From NCBI RefSeq assembly GCF_014196835.1, contig NZ_JACIEK010000001.1:1128283-1192282 (forward strand): a DNA stretch of 64,000 nt, written 5' to 3'. The position numbers were made by a program, and so were the translations under genes. Below the pieces are notes generated by a model that made no database searches, was not told where the DNA came from, and saw only the letters and a list, made by a program, of their open reading frames with translations. The stretch is from Aureimonas pseudogalii. GTDB lineage: Bacteria > Pseudomonadota > Alphaproteobacteria > Rhizobiales > Rhizobiaceae. Shown in pieces: positions 33,839 to 42,995 of this stretch (position 1 is its first letter; the number at the start of each line of letters is the position of its first letter).

Positions 33839-36154
33839 CTACATGAGCTTGTCGAGCGTGATCGGCAGGTCGCGGACGCGCTTGCCGGTGGCGTTGAAGA
33901 CGGCGTTGGCGACCGCAGCCGCGACGCCGGTGATGCCGATCTCGCCGATGCCCCGCGCGCCCATCGGCGCGTGCGGATCGGCGATGTCGTTCCAGATCAG
34001 GTCGATCGCCGGCACGTCGAGATGCACCGGCACATGGTACTCGGCGAGGCTCGGGTTCATGATCCGGCCCGACCGCTCGTCGAACTGCGTCTCCTCCATT
34101 AGCGCGAGGCCGAGCCCCATGATGATGCCGCCCTTGAACTGGCTCGCCGCCGTCTTGGGGTTGAGGATGCGCCCGCAATCGTAGGAGCCGAGGAAGCGCG
34201 AGACGCGCAGCTCGCCCGTGACGGCGTTGACGCGCACCTCCGCGAAGACAGCGCCGTAGGAGTGCATCGACCAGTGCTCGGTCTCGAGCGGCATCGGCGC
34301 CTCGCCGACGACGCTGATCTCGTCGCGCCCGGCCCGCGAGAGGATCGAGGCGTAGCTTTCGAAGCGATCGGGATGCTCAATCCCGGCGAGGCCGCCGTTC
34401 GTGCCACCCACTTCGTCCGGCGAGAGGCCGGCGAGCGGCGTGTCGTTGCCTGCGAGCTTCAGAAGCTCGGCCACCAGCAGGCGCTGCGCCGCGACCACCG
34501 AGGCGCCGATCGAGGCCGTCTGCTGCGAACCGCCGGCGAGCACCATGCCAGGCAGCGCGGAATCGCCATAGGCGAAGGAGACGCTCTCCATGGGAAGGCC
34601 CAGCCGCTCGGCGCAGATCTGCGTCTGCACCGTCGCCGTGCCCATGCCCATCTCGTGCGCGGCGATCGCGACGAGCGCCGTGCCGTCGCGCCGGATGGTG
34701 ATCCGCGCGGCGCCGCCGGGCATGCGATGATAGGGGTAGGTTGCGGTCGCGCAGCCCATGCCGACGCGCCAATCCCCCTCGCGCCGCATGCCCGGCTCGG
34801 GGCTGCGGTGCGCCCAGCCGAAACGCTCGGCGCCCGTGCGGTAGGCCTCCAGCAGATTGCGCGAGGAAAAGGGCGTGCCCTTGACAGGATCGCGCTCCGG
34901 CTCGTTGCGCGCGCGCAATTCGATCGGGTCGAGGCCGAGATCGTGGGCGAGCTCGTCCACCGCCGATTCCAGCGCGAAGGTGCCGACCGCTTCGCCCGGC
35001 GCGCGCATGAAGGTGTTGGCGATCATGTCGAGCTTGGCGGCGTCGATGCCGAGCTTGAAGTTGCGCGCGCCGTAGAGGTTGAGCGTCGCCAGGATGAAGG
35101 GCTCGGGCATGCCGTTATGCGCCGTCGTGGCGATCGTGCCGGTGTGGACGATCGCATCGAAGCGGCCGTCCTCGTCCGTGCCGATCGCGACGCGCTGCTC
35201 GGTGAGCGTGCGCCCGCCGACGACCCGGTAGACGCCCTCGCGCGACAGGGCGATGCGCACCGGGCGCCCGGCGAGCTTCGCCGCCGCCGCGCCCAGCACC
35301 TGATGCTCCCACAGCGTCTTCGAGCCGAAGCCGCCGCCGACGAAGGGCGAGGTGACGTGGACCTTGTCCTCCTCGATGCCGAAGACCTGCGCCAGCGACC
35401 AGGCCGTGTGCGAGACGGCCTGCGTGGCGTCGTGGACCCGCAGCGTCTCGCCTTCCCAAAGGAGCGTCGCGGCGTGCGGCTCGATCGGGTTGTGGTTGTG
35501 GCGGGGGGTTCGGTAGACCTGGTCGACCCGGTGCGCGGCCTTCGCCAGTGCCGCTTCGGCGTCGCCGATCGCCACAGCGAGCGGCTGTCCCATGAAGGTC
35601 GCGGGTTCCGTGCACTTGGCCTTCGCCGCCTCGAACGAGGTCGTCGCGGGCTCGGCCGCGTAGTCCAGCGCGATCAGCGACGCCGCATGGTCGGCCTCTT
35701 CCTGCGTATGGGCGAGCACGAGGGCGACGGGCTGGCCGTTCCAGTGGATGCGGTCGTCCTGCAGGATCGGCAGGTCATTGCCGCCCGCCGCCTTCTGCGC
35801 CGAACCGAAGAGCGGCATCGGCTTCATGCGCGGGGCGTTGCGATGGGTCATCACGAGAACGACGCCGGGCGCGGCCTCCGCATGGGCCGTGTCGAGCGAG
35901 GCGATCCGGCCCTTCGGGATCGTGGAGTAGCGCACCGAGGCGAAGACGAGTCCCTCCAGCGCGAACTCGGCGGCAAAGCGCGCGTCGCCCTGCACCTTCA
36001 GGGGCCCGTCGATGCGCGACACCGAGGCGCCGACGAGGCCGTGCTTCTGGCGGCCGAGCGGATCGGGCTTGCCGCCGGGCATCCAGGCGTCCGGCGCCAG
36101 CTCGATCGCCTTCTTCACCACACTCTGGACCACGCTCTGAACGATGGTGCTCAT
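33839..36154 (-). CDS. paoC: molybdopterin-binding large subunit, PaoC-like aldehyde dehydrogenase
   Basis: The 771-residue molybdenum subunit belongs to the xanthine dehydrogenase family. The molybdopterin contact motif GGGFGSK is near residue 270, and the catalytic Glu738 lies in GARGIGEIGI. It is the last of three genes in the order iron-sulphur, FAD, molybdenum subunit, the arrangement of Escherichia coli paoABC, whose product oxidises aromatic aldehydes. The start overlaps the FAD-subunit stop (ATGA). The substrate here is assigned by family only. Confidence 0.9.
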   Translation of the reverse strand: MSTIVQSVVQSVVKKAIELAPDAWMPGGKPDPLGRQKHGLVGASVSRIDGPLKVQGDARFAAEFALEGLVFASVRYSTIPKGRIASLDTAHAEAAPGVVLVMTHRNAPRMKPMPLFGSAQKAAGGNDLPILQDDRIHWNGQPVALVLAHTQEEADHAASLIALDYAAEPATTSFEAAKAKCTEPATFMGQPLAVAIGDAEAALAKAAHRVDQVYRTPRHNHNPIEPHAATLLWEGETLRVHDATQAVSHTAWSLAQVFGIEEDKVHVTSPFVGGGFGSKTLWEHQVLGAAAAKLAGRPVRIALSREGVYRVVGGRTLTEQRVAIGTDEDGRFDAIVHTGTIATTAHNGMPEPFILATLNLYGARNFKLGIDAAKLDMIANTFMRAPGEAVGTFALESAVDELAHDLGLDPIELRARNEPERDPVKGTPFSSRNLLEAYRTGAERFGWAHRSPEPGMRREGDWRVGMGCATATYPYHRMPGGAARITIRRDGTALVAIAAHEMGMGTATVQTQICAERLGLPMESVSFAYGDSALPGMVLAGGSQQTASIGASVVAAQRLLVAELLKLAGNDTPLAGLSPDEVGGTNGGLAGIEHPDRFESYASILSRAGRDEISVVGEAPMPLETEHWSMHSYGAVFAEVRVNAVTGELRVSRFLGSYDCGRILNPKTAASQFKGGIIMGLGLALMEETQFDERSGRIMNPSLAEYHVPVHLDVPAIDLIWNDIADPHAPMGARGIGEIGITGVAAAVANAVFNATGKRVRDLPITLDKLM

Positions 36155-37140
36155 ATCCGGTCTCCCGTCAGATCGCCGAGGGTCGTCACGATGACGCGGC
36201 GCGCCAGCTCGATCTTGAACGCGTTGTCGCGAAGCGGCCGGGCATCGGCGAGTTCGGCCTCGGCCGCCACGCGGAACGTCTCGGCATTGGCGGGCCGGCC
36301 GCGAAGCGCCGCCTCGGCGCGCAACGCGCGCCAAGGCTTGTGGGCGACGCCGCCGAGCGCCAGCCGCACGTCGCGCACGGTGCCGTCGGGCGCCAGATCC
36401 AGCACGGCGGCCACCGACACGAGGGCGAAGGCATAGGACGCGCGGTCGCGCACCTTGCGGTAGGTCGAGCGCGCGGCAGAGCCGAGGCCCGGCAGTTCCA
36501 CCGCCGTGATCAGTTCGCCGGGTCGCAGCTCGGTGTCGACGTCCGGCCGATCGCCGGGCAGGCGATGGAGATCGACGATCGGCAGCGTCCGGCGGCCACC
36601 CGCGCCTTCCAGATGCACGAGCGCGCCGAGCGCGGCGAGCGCCACGCACATGTCGGACGGATGGGTGGCGACGCAGCCTTCCGAGGCGCCGAGAATCGCG
36701 TGGATGCGGTTGAAGCCCTCGCGCGCGTCGCATCCGGTGCCCGGCATGCGCTTGTTGCAGCGGGCGGCCTCGTCGTAGAAATAGGTGCAGCGGGTGCGCT
36801 GAAGGAGATTGCCGCCCACCGTCGCCATGTTGCGGATCTGCCCGCTGGCGCCCGAAAGGATGGCGCGGGCGAGCACAGGATAGCGCTCGCGCACGCCCCG
36901 GTGCTCGGCCAGCGCCGTGTTGCGAACGGCAGCATCGATGATCAGGCCGCCTTCGGGGGTCTCCTCGATCCCTGCCGGCAATCCCGAGACGTCGATCAGC
37001 GTCGCCGGCTGCTCGATCCCCTCGCGCATCAGATCGACGAGGTTGGTGCCGCCGCCGAGATAGCGGGCGCCCGTCAGGGCTGCCGCCGCCTGAACTGCGC
37101 CGGCGCTGTCGGCGGCGCGCTGGAACTGAAACGGGGTCAT
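36151..37140 (-). CDS. paoB: FAD-binding subunit, PaoB-like
   Basis: The 329-residue FAD subunit has the flavin motifs ARYLGGGTNLVDLM (25-38) and IRNMATVGGNLLQRTRC. Four cysteines, Cys118, Cys128, Cys137 and Cys156, are placed as in PaoB, which unusually carries an extra [4Fe-4S] cluster in this subunit. That feature separates the Pao type from ordinary xanthine dehydrogenase medium subunits. It overlaps both neighbours by 4 bp. Confidence 0.92.
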   Translation of the reverse strand: MTPFQFQRAADSAGAVQAAAALTGARYLGGGTNLVDLMREGIEQPATLIDVSGLPAGIEETPEGGLIIDAAVRNTALAEHRGVRERYPVLARAILSGASGQIRNMATVGGNLLQRTRCTYFYDEAARCNKRMPGTGCDAREGFNRIHAILGASEGCVATHPSDMCVALAALGALVHLEGAGGRRTLPIVDLHRLPGDRPDVDTELRPGELITAVELPGLGSAARSTYRKVRDRASYAFALVSVAAVLDLAPDGTVRDVRLALGGVAHKPWRALRAEAALRGRPANAETFRVAAEAELADARPLRDNAFKIELARRVIVTTLGDLTGDRI

Positions 37141-37661
37141 GCCGCCTTCTCCGCTTCGATTTCGTTTCGAGCGAAGGTCTCGGCCACCGCCTCGACGATG
37201 CCGTTATAGGCGCCGCAGCGGCAGAGGTTTCCGCTCATGCGCTCGGCGATCTCCTCGCGCGTCAGCGTCACGCCGTCTGCGGCGACGTCGGCGGTGACGG
37301 CGCTCGGCAGGCCGCGCGCCGCCTCGCCGGCCATGCCGATCGCGGACAGAAGCTGGCCCGGCGTGCAGTAGCCGCACTGGAAGCCGTCATGCTCGACGAA
37401 GGCGCGCTGCAGCGGATGAAGGCCCGCTTCGCTCGCCAGCCCCTCGACCGTCGTCACCGATCGCCCGTCGTACTGGACCGCAAGGGCGAGGCAGGAGACG
37501 ATCCGCTCGCCGTCCACCAGCACGGTGCAGGCACCGCAGGCGCCCTGGTTGCAGCCCTTCTTGGTGCCGGGCAGGCCGAGATGGTCGCGCAGGAGATCGA
37601 GCAGCGAGACGCGGGGATCGCCCGGCACCTCGCAGGAACGGCCGTTGATCGTGATCGTCAT
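37137..37661 (-). CDS. paoA: 2Fe-2S subunit, PaoA-like
   Basis: The 174-residue small subunit has two [2Fe-2S] sites: a plant-type cluster (Cys37, Cys42, Cys45, Cys57 in GCNQGACGACTVLVDGERIVSC) and an alpha-helical cluster (Cys96, Cys99, Cys147, Cys149). Unlike E. coli PaoA, the protein begins directly with the ferredoxin fold and has no Tat signal peptide, so the assembled enzyme should be cytoplasmic unless exported by another partner. It is the first gene of the operon. Confidence 0.92.
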   Translation of the reverse strand: MTITINGRSCEVPGDPRVSLLDLLRDHLGLPGTKKGCNQGACGACTVLVDGERIVSCLALAVQYDGRSVTTVEGLASEAGLHPLQRAFVEHDGFQCGYCTPGQLLSAIGMAGEAARGLPSAVTADVAADGVTLTREEIAERMSGNLCRCGAYNGIVEAVAETFARNEIEAEKAA

Positions 37662-37810
37662 GATGCCCCCGGATCTGAACCCGTTCTAAACTAGGGCGGC
37701 GGGGATCGACCTGCCAAGGGGACGATCATCTTTGCCGGGCGTTTCCGGACGGGCGAGCCGCATGAGGCGGGTCTGCCCCGAACGCACCGAAGCTTTCCCC
37801 GCATCCGCGA

Positions 37811-38650
37811 TCAGGGCTTGGCCGTACCGGCCTGCACCTTCGGCCGGCTGCCGAGCATCTTCCAGTTCTTGTAGAAGAGCGCCTTCATCTGGTCGGCGAT
37901 GGCCGAGACGCCGGCGAGAAGCAGCGAGAGGAAGCCCGGCACGGGGCTCGGGCGGATGACGTCCATGAAGACGTTGTAGCGACGGGCGTCCACCTCGTTC
38001 ACAGAGCGATGGAACAGCGTGTCGTCGAAGATGTAGAGCGGATCGTCGCGCCAGAGATGGCGCGCCCCGTTGCATTCGATGAAGACGCGGTCGCTGTCGG
38101 CGGGCTTGAGGTTGAGGAGCACCCGCAACGTCAGGCGCAGCGGCCCGTAGTGCCAGGTCGTCGATTCCTTGCCCGAGAAGACCGAGACGGCGATCGTCTT
38201 CACATAGCGGAAGTCGCGGTTGAACTCCGGCACGGTGTCGAGATGGCGCTTGCCGTACCAGCGATAGACATACATGCCGCGGCGCCCGTCGTGGAACTCG
38301 GCGTCGATCTCGCGGGTGATCTCGTCGCGCCGGGTGCGGAACGTGTTCAACACGGCGTCGATCTCCTCCTGCCATTCCGGTGGGAAGTCGGACAGGCGAT
38401 AGACCCCGGGACTGCGGCGGCTGAGACCGTCGACGAGGAGGTTGAAGGGCGACAGGAGCCAGGTCGGAATGCCGTTGCCCATGAAGTAGCGCTGCAGCAT
38501 CAGGCCAGTCTTGGCCTTGTTGCGCGAGACGTCGATCGCCCCGGCGATCAGCCAGATCAACGTCAGGATCGGCAGAAACCAAAGAAGCAGGGCGAGAAGT
38601 GGCAAGGCGATGGCGAAGCGGCGGAACGCCTTCTTCTGCGAGCGGGTCAT
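37811..38650 (-). CDS. aspartyl/asparaginyl beta-hydroxylase (LpxO-like)
   Basis: This is a 279-residue Fe(II)/2-oxoglutarate dioxygenase of the aspartyl/asparaginyl hydroxylase family with an N-terminal membrane helix (residues about 11-38). The first iron histidine lies in TTWHYGPLRLTLRVLLNL and the second in FDDTLFHRSVNE. The membrane anchor and size fit LpxO, which hydroxylates lipid A acyl chains, but family members vary and I do not assign the symbol. It is transcribed toward paoABC, about 150 bp away. Confidence 0.82.
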   Translation of the reverse strand: MTRSQKKAFRRFAIALPLLALLLWFLPILTLIWLIAGAIDVSRNKAKTGLMLQRYFMGNGIPTWLLSPFNLLVDGLSRRSPGVYRLSDFPPEWQEEIDAVLNTFRTRRDEITREIDAEFHDGRRGMYVYRWYGKRHLDTVPEFNRDFRYVKTIAVSVFSGKESTTWHYGPLRLTLRVLLNLKPADSDRVFIECNGARHLWRDDPLYIFDDTLFHRSVNEVDARRYNVFMDVIRPSPVPGFLSLLLAGVSAIADQMKALFYKNWKMLGSRPKVQAGTAKP

Positions 38651-38852
38651 GAGCGGGTCCGGAAGTCAGGAACGAATTCGCCGATAACGGACATGTGATC
38701 GCGTCGAACGCAAGGCAGGCGACGCGATGTCCTGCATGATCGATGCGTCGCCGTGGCAAGACTGCACGGTTCCACGGCGCTTCCACCCGCGACGGACGCC
38801 GATGACAGGATCTCCGCTTGGGCGAACGATGCGCCAAGCTCCTGCGAAAAAA

Positions 38853-39148
38853 TGGTGTCTGCGGCGGGATTCGAACCCACGACCCCAGGATTCATACCAC
38901 TTCGACTTTCGCCGCCGCCTTGCGGGCGTTCGTGGTCTGGACTGTCCCTTCACCCTAGACCGAAGCCCGTAGGTGCTGCCCTACCAGTCTCTACACCTTC
39001 CGGCAGTGCCGGCTTGGCTCGGGATCCGCATCGGCGCGAGTTGCGCGAAGCCTTCCCCGAATTTGAGCAGATCCGATGCGGACTTTCGAACCGCACCGCC
39101 CAATTTGCATCAGGAATCCTGTGCTCTATCCTGCTGAGCTACGCAGAC
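38853..39148 (-). tRNA. tRNA-Arg(CCU), interrupted by a group I intron
   Basis: The 5' exon is 39148-39112 (37 nt, ending in the anticodon CCU) and the 3' exon is 38892-38853 (40 nt, including an encoded CCA). Joined, they give a 77-nt cloverleaf: acceptor GTCTGCG/CGCAGAC, D stem GCTC/GAGC, anticodon stem CAGGA/TCCTG with loop TTCCTAA, and T arm GTGGG-TTCGAAT-CCCGC. Six T residues (complement of 38847-38852) directly follow CCA. Every stem pairs, with one G-T pair in the T stem. The intron sits directly after anticodon position 36. Splicing is needed to make a working tRNA, which reads AGG codons. Confidence 0.97.
38893..39111 (-). ncRNA. group I self-splicing intron (IC3-like) in tRNA-Arg(CCU)
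   Basis: This 219-nt intron follows a U (39112) and ends in G (38893), as group I introns must. P1 is visible: exon CCU plus intron GAU, a GCAA loop, and AUUGGG (39114-39099), with the U-G wobble at the splice site. The catalytic core closely resembles the tRNA introns of Azoarcus and Agrobacterium: GAGCCAAGCC (39020-39011), AAGGTGTAGAGACT (38999-38986), GGTGAAGGGACAGTCC (38954-38939) and GGCGAAAGTC near the 3' end. There is no room for a homing endonuclease. The size lies between the Azoarcus and Agrobacterium introns. Confidence 0.96.
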
Positions 39149-39231
39149 ATGCGGCCACTCGGCGCCCGAAAGGCCGGAGCGTCCACGCTTGTTGGTAGGA
39201 CATCTCGGCCACCGAGACAAGCGCCCGGCCC

Positions 39232-39870
39232 TCACCGAACCGCCGGGTCGGCCTGCAACAGGAGCACCGCGCGCCCGCTCGCGAGGGTCACCGTCACCGG
39301 TCCGGTCGCCTCGTTCGACTGCGTGAGGATGGACGAGAAGGGCAGCGCGACGCCGTCGAGCGGGAAGCGAGCGCCCTCGATCGACAGGCCGGCGAGATCG
39401 GAAAACTTGAGGAGCGAGAACTGGGCACCGGGCGCGGCGTCGAATCGGTGCGGGAAGCCGTCGGCGGTAAGCGGCCAAGCCCGTTCGCGCCCGTCGAAAA
39501 GCTCGATCTCGCGCCCCGCCTCGGCTTCGCGCAGCGCCACGACGAGATGCGAGAAGGCGTGGTCGCTGCGCCCGCCGAAGGCACCGACGAGAAGGATCGA
39601 CGTGGCGCCGCGCTCGACCGCGGCGGCGATCGCGAGTTCCCCATCCGTCTCGGCCTTGTCGCGCGGCAGGACCTGCCGGGCAATGCCGGCCCCAACGGCG
39701 GCATCGGGCTCGGAATCGAAATCGCCGACCCAGAGCTCGGGCCGAAGCCCGAGCGCTGCGGCATGGCGAATGCCGGCATCGGCCGCCACGACGCGCGTTC
39801 CCGCCACGGTGGCTCGAAGCGCCGGCGTCGGATGGATAGGGCCGGCGAGGAGACAGGTGAAACGCGCCAT
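39232..39870 (-). CDS. thiN: thiamine diphosphokinase
   Basis: The 212-residue enzyme converts thiamine to thiamine diphosphate using ATP. Features are the VAADAGIRHAAALGLRPELWVGDFDS block (about 28-53), the DKAETDGELAI active-site motif (about 71-81), and GAFGGRSDHAFSHL (about 97-110). All acidic metal and nucleotide ligands typical of the family are present. It lies just upstream of the tRNA-Arg gene on the same strand, so the tRNA could be read through from it. Confidence 0.9.
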   Translation of the reverse strand: MARFTCLLAGPIHPTPALRATVAGTRVVAADAGIRHAAALGLRPELWVGDFDSEPDAAVGAGIARQVLPRDKAETDGELAIAAAVERGATSILLVGAFGGRSDHAFSHLVVALREAEAGREIELFDGRERAWPLTADGFPHRFDAAPGAQFSLLKFSDLAGLSIEGARFPLDGVALPFSSILTQSNEATGPVTVTLASGRAVLLLQADPAVR

Positions 39871-40162
39871 GGCCTCCCGTCTATCCCGTCCGGCGCCCCG
39901 GCGGCAATCGCGGGCGCCGGCCCTTCCGTTCGCGGGGGGATCCGCTCTCGCCGAGCGGCCCGGCACCGATCGTCCATCCCATCTGGCGAACCCCAATTTG
40001 GCCGGTTTCGGCCCGCATGGAAAAGCGGTCGCGAGACGCTGCCGAGAGTTTCGAAAAGCCTGTTGCTCGCCAACCCTTTCGTGCGCATCTCTTCTGCGGG
40101 TACACCATCGGTTCGGCGGCCCGATGCGCAGCGGCCGCGCGATCACAGGAGACGAATCGAGC

Positions 40163-41707
40163 ATGGGGCATGACGTTCGATCGCAGGGGACAGGACGCGG
40201 CGCATCCACACGCGCCCGCTCGACCTCGCGCGCCGTCCTCGTGCTGCCCCTTCTGGCGCTGGCGGGCTGCACGACGCTCGGCGCCGGTCTCGAAGAGACC
40301 GCCGCGAGCCCCGAACTGCAGACCGGCTTCCTGCCGGGGCAGAGCCGGCAGCCCGTGTCGTTCGAGGCGGTGCAGAGTAGCGATCCACAGTCCACCATCG
40401 GCAAGTCGCAGCATCCCAAGATCCTGGCGGCCTATGGCGGCGCCTATTCCGACCCCAAGCTCGAGCTGATGCTCGCCGGCATCGTCGGCAAGCTCGGCGC
40501 CGTGTCGAGCGATCCCGGCCGCGCTTACAAGATCACCGTCCTCAACTCGCCCAACATCAACGCCTTCGCCCTGCCCGGCGGCTATCTCTACGTAACGCGC
40601 GGCCTGCTGGCGCTCGCCAACGATTCGGCCGAGGTGGCGGCCGTGCTGGCGCACGAGATGGGCCACGTGCGCGCCAACCACGGCATCGAGCGCCAGCAGC
40701 GCGAGGAGGCTGCCGAACTCGCGGGCCGGGTCGTGACGGAGGTCCTGTCGAGCGACACCGCGGCGCGCGCGGCGCTGGCGCGCGGTCGCCTGAACCTCGC
40801 CAGCTTCTCACGCAACCAGGAACTCCAGGCCGACGAGATGGGCATTCAGCAGACCGGGGATGCCGGATACGACGCCTATGCTGCGGCGCGCTTCCTCAAG
40901 ACGATGGATTCCTTCTCCTCGTTCCGCAACGCCTTCCAGGCCAGCAATCCCAATCTCGACTTCCTCGCCTCCCACCCGGCCGCGCCGCAGCGGGTGGAAC
41001 TGGCGCGCAAGCATGCCTCCGCCTTCGGCCCGGAAGGCACCGGCGCCACCGACCGCGAGCGCTACCTGTCGGGCATCGACGGCATGCTGTTCGGCGACAC
41101 CGCCTCGGAAGGCTACGTTCGCGGCCGCTCCTTCTATCATCCCGGCCTCGGCATCACCTTCGCGGTGCCGGAGGGCTTCGCAATCGACAACACCGCCGAG
41201 GCCGTGCTCGCGACCGGGCCCGGCGACACCGCCGTGCGCTTCGACGGCATCGCGGTGCCCGAGCGCACCAGCCTCACCGACTACATCCAGAGCGGCTGGG
41301 TCGGCGGGCTGGACACCGCCTCGATCCGCCCGGTGAAGATCGGCGCGCTCGACGCCGTGACGGCGGAGGCCTCGGGCGGCTCCTATGTCTTCAACGTCAC
41401 TGTGGTGCGCGTCGGCGGCCAGATCTATCGCTTCCTTACCGCGCTGCCGGCCGATTCCTCCGCGCGCCTCGCCGGCATCTCCACGAGCATCGCCAGCTCG
41501 TTTCGGCTCCTCGCCCCTTCCGAGCGCGAGCAGTTGAAGCCGCTGCGCATCCGCATCGTCACCGCGCGCGCCGGCGACACCGAGTCCTCGATCGCGGCCC
41601 GGATCCAGGGCGTCGATCGCAAGGTCGAGATGTTCCGCCTGCTCAACGATTTCGAGGGCGGCGGCACCGTCAAGGTCGGAGACCGCTACAAGATCGTCGC
41701 CGAGTAG
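40163..41707 (+). CDS. M48-family metalloprotease lipoprotein
   Basis: The 514-residue lipoprotein has a signal ending in LALAGC. The M48 zinc peptidase domain carries HEMGH (164-168), with the third ligand expected in NQELQADEMG. A central domain of unknown function follows (about 290-440), and the C terminus (TARAGDTESSIAARIQG through KVGDRYKIV) resembles a LysM-like or peptidoglycan-binding tail. This is the alphaproteobacterial BepA/LoiP-like architecture, a periplasmic protease for outer-membrane quality control. The start at 40163 has an AGGAGA ribosome binding site; an ATG at 40124 is an alternative. Confidence 0.88.
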   Translation: MGHDVRSQGTGRGASTRARSTSRAVLVLPLLALAGCTTLGAGLEETAASPELQTGFLPGQSRQPVSFEAVQSSDPQSTIGKSQHPKILAAYGGAYSDPKLELMLAGIVGKLGAVSSDPGRAYKITVLNSPNINAFALPGGYLYVTRGLLALANDSAEVAAVLAHEMGHVRANHGIERQQREEAAELAGRVVTEVLSSDTAARAALARGRLNLASFSRNQELQADEMGIQQTGDAGYDAYAAARFLKTMDSFSSFRNAFQASNPNLDFLASHPAAPQRVELARKHASAFGPEGTGATDRERYLSGIDGMLFGDTASEGYVRGRSFYHPGLGITFAVPEGFAIDNTAEAVLATGPGDTAVRFDGIAVPERTSLTDYIQSGWVGGLDTASIRPVKIGALDAVTAEASGGSYVFNVTVVRVGGQIYRFLTALPADSSARLAGISTSIASSFRLLAPSEREQLKPLRIRIVTARAGDTESSIAARIQGVDRKVEMFRLLNDFEGGGTVKVGDRYKIVAE

Positions 41708-41783
41708 CCTCGCCGCCCGTCGGACGCTTCGAACGCCTGATGCGTCGCGCGTCCGAACGACGTGGCCCCTGCCGCAGGACGCA

Positions 41784-41820
41784 ACGAAAAAGGCCGCCCT
41801 CGGAGAGCAGCCTTTTTCGT
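41784..41820. terminator. bidirectional terminator between the M48 gene and rpoH
   Basis: ACGAAAAAGGC (41784-41794) and GCCTTTTTCGT (41810-41820) form an inverted repeat around a GC-rich loop. A tracts on one side and T tracts on the other allow termination of both convergent transcripts. Confidence 0.85.
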
Positions 41821-41845
41821 GGAATGTCGATGCAGACCCTTCTCG

Positions 41846-42712
41846 TCAGGCGAGGAAGGCCGCTTCGTCGGGGTTGGACTGGAGAAGCGCGATGCGCAGC
41901 TTCTCGAGGGCGCGGGTCTCGATCTGCCGCACACGCTCCTTCGAGATGCCGAGCTTGGAGCCCAGCGCCTCGAGCGTCGCACCGTCGTCCTGCAGGCGGC
42001 GCTCGCGGATGATCTTGAGTTCACGCTCCGATAGAACGCCGAGCGCCGAACGCAGCCAGACGACGCGGCGTTCGTCGTCGATCGTGGCCGAGACCATTTC
42101 GTCGGGCAGCGGATCGTTGGAAACGAGGAAGTCCTGCCGGTCGGCCGAACCGGACTCGTCTTCCATCAGCGGCGCGTTCAGCGAGGAGTCGGGGCCCGAC
42201 AGCCGCGAGTCCATCAGCGCGACGTCGCTTTCGGACACTTTCAGCGCGGTGGCGATCTCGCGATACATCTCGGCGCCCGAGAGGCTCTCGGAGCCTTGGC
42301 TGAGACGGGCGCGCAGACGGCGGAGGTTGAAGAACAGCGCCTTCTGGGCCGACGACGTGCCCCCGCGCACGATCGACCAGTTGCGCAGGATGTAGTCCTG
42401 GATCGAAGCGCGGATCCACCATGTGGCGTAGGTCGAGAATCGAACCTCGCGCTCCGGCTCGAAGCGAGCGGCGGCCTCGAGCAGACCGACATGGCCTTCC
42501 TGAATGAGGTCGCTCATCGCCAGACCGAAATGGCGGAACTTCGAGGCCATGGAGATGACGAGGCGCATGTGGGCGGAGGTGATCTTGTGGAGCGCCTCCT
42601 GGTCTTGGTGCTCCTTCCACCGCACCGCCAGATCGTACTCTTCCTCGCGCTGCAGGTAGGGCGCGGCCATCGCCGCCTGGATCAGATGACGGCGAGTGTT
42701 TTGAGACTTCAT
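41846..42712 (-). CDS. rpoH: RNA polymerase heat-shock sigma factor RpoH
   Basis: The 288-residue sigma-32 family factor has region 2 (HMRLVISMASKFRHFGLAMSDLIQEGHVGLLEAAARFEPEREVRFSTYA-type sequence, about 48-98), the RpoH box around QKALFFNLRRLR (about 122-133), and region 4 (LGISKERVRQIETRALEKLR near the C terminus). It directs transcription of chaperone and protease genes. Rhizobiales often have two rpoH copies, and I cannot tell which type this is. A possible upstream promoter has a short spacer and is not claimed. Confidence 0.95.
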   Translation of the reverse strand: MKSQNTRRHLIQAAMAAPYLQREEEYDLAVRWKEHQDQEALHKITSAHMRLVISMASKFRHFGLAMSDLIQEGHVGLLEAAARFEPEREVRFSTYATWWIRASIQDYILRNWSIVRGGTSSAQKALFFNLRRLRARLSQGSESLSGAEMYREIATALKVSESDVALMDSRLSGPDSSLNAPLMEDESGSADRQDFLVSNDPLPDEMVSATIDDERRVVWLRSALGVLSERELKIIRERRLQDDGATLEALGSKLGISKERVRQIETRALEKLRIALLQSNPDEAAFLA

Positions 42713-42931
42713 GGCTCGGACCTTCCGATGACGTCGGGAACTCTAGGGATCCGAACGCCGATACCGGGACCAGCCACGGCGCTCACGGAGAAGAAACACC
42801 GCGCGCGACCGAACGTTCCCGCCTCGGGAAACTTTTTTCGCTATTTAGGCGAGCCGACGAGAAATCAAGTGAGACAGGGATGGGTCCGGAGCGACGCTCG
42901 ACAGACAGGTAGGTATAGCATTCGGCCCCGA

Positions 42932-42965
42932 CAAAGAAAAGCCGACCGTCTGGGACGGTCGGCTT
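42932..42965 (-). terminator. Rho-independent terminator of carD
   Basis: On the minus strand AAGCCGACCGTC (complement arm 42954-42965) pairs perfectly with GACGGTCGGCTT (42939-42950) around a 3-nt loop. A T-rich run (complement of 42931-42940) follows. It lies 30 bp after the carD stop. Confidence 0.88.
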
Positions 42966-42995
42966 CTGCGGCAAACCCTTCGGAAAGCGCCTGAT

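Noticed and set aside
38753-40162. Upstream extension of the M48 protease frame through the tRNA region
   Set aside because: The lipoprotein signal and ribosome binding site place the start at 40163; the extension crosses the tRNA and the thiamine diphosphokinase gene.
42842-42868. TTGATT ... TAAATA on the minus strand upstream of rpoH as a promoter
   Set aside because: The spacer is only 15 nt, so it fits neither the sigma-70 nor the RpoH consensus well.
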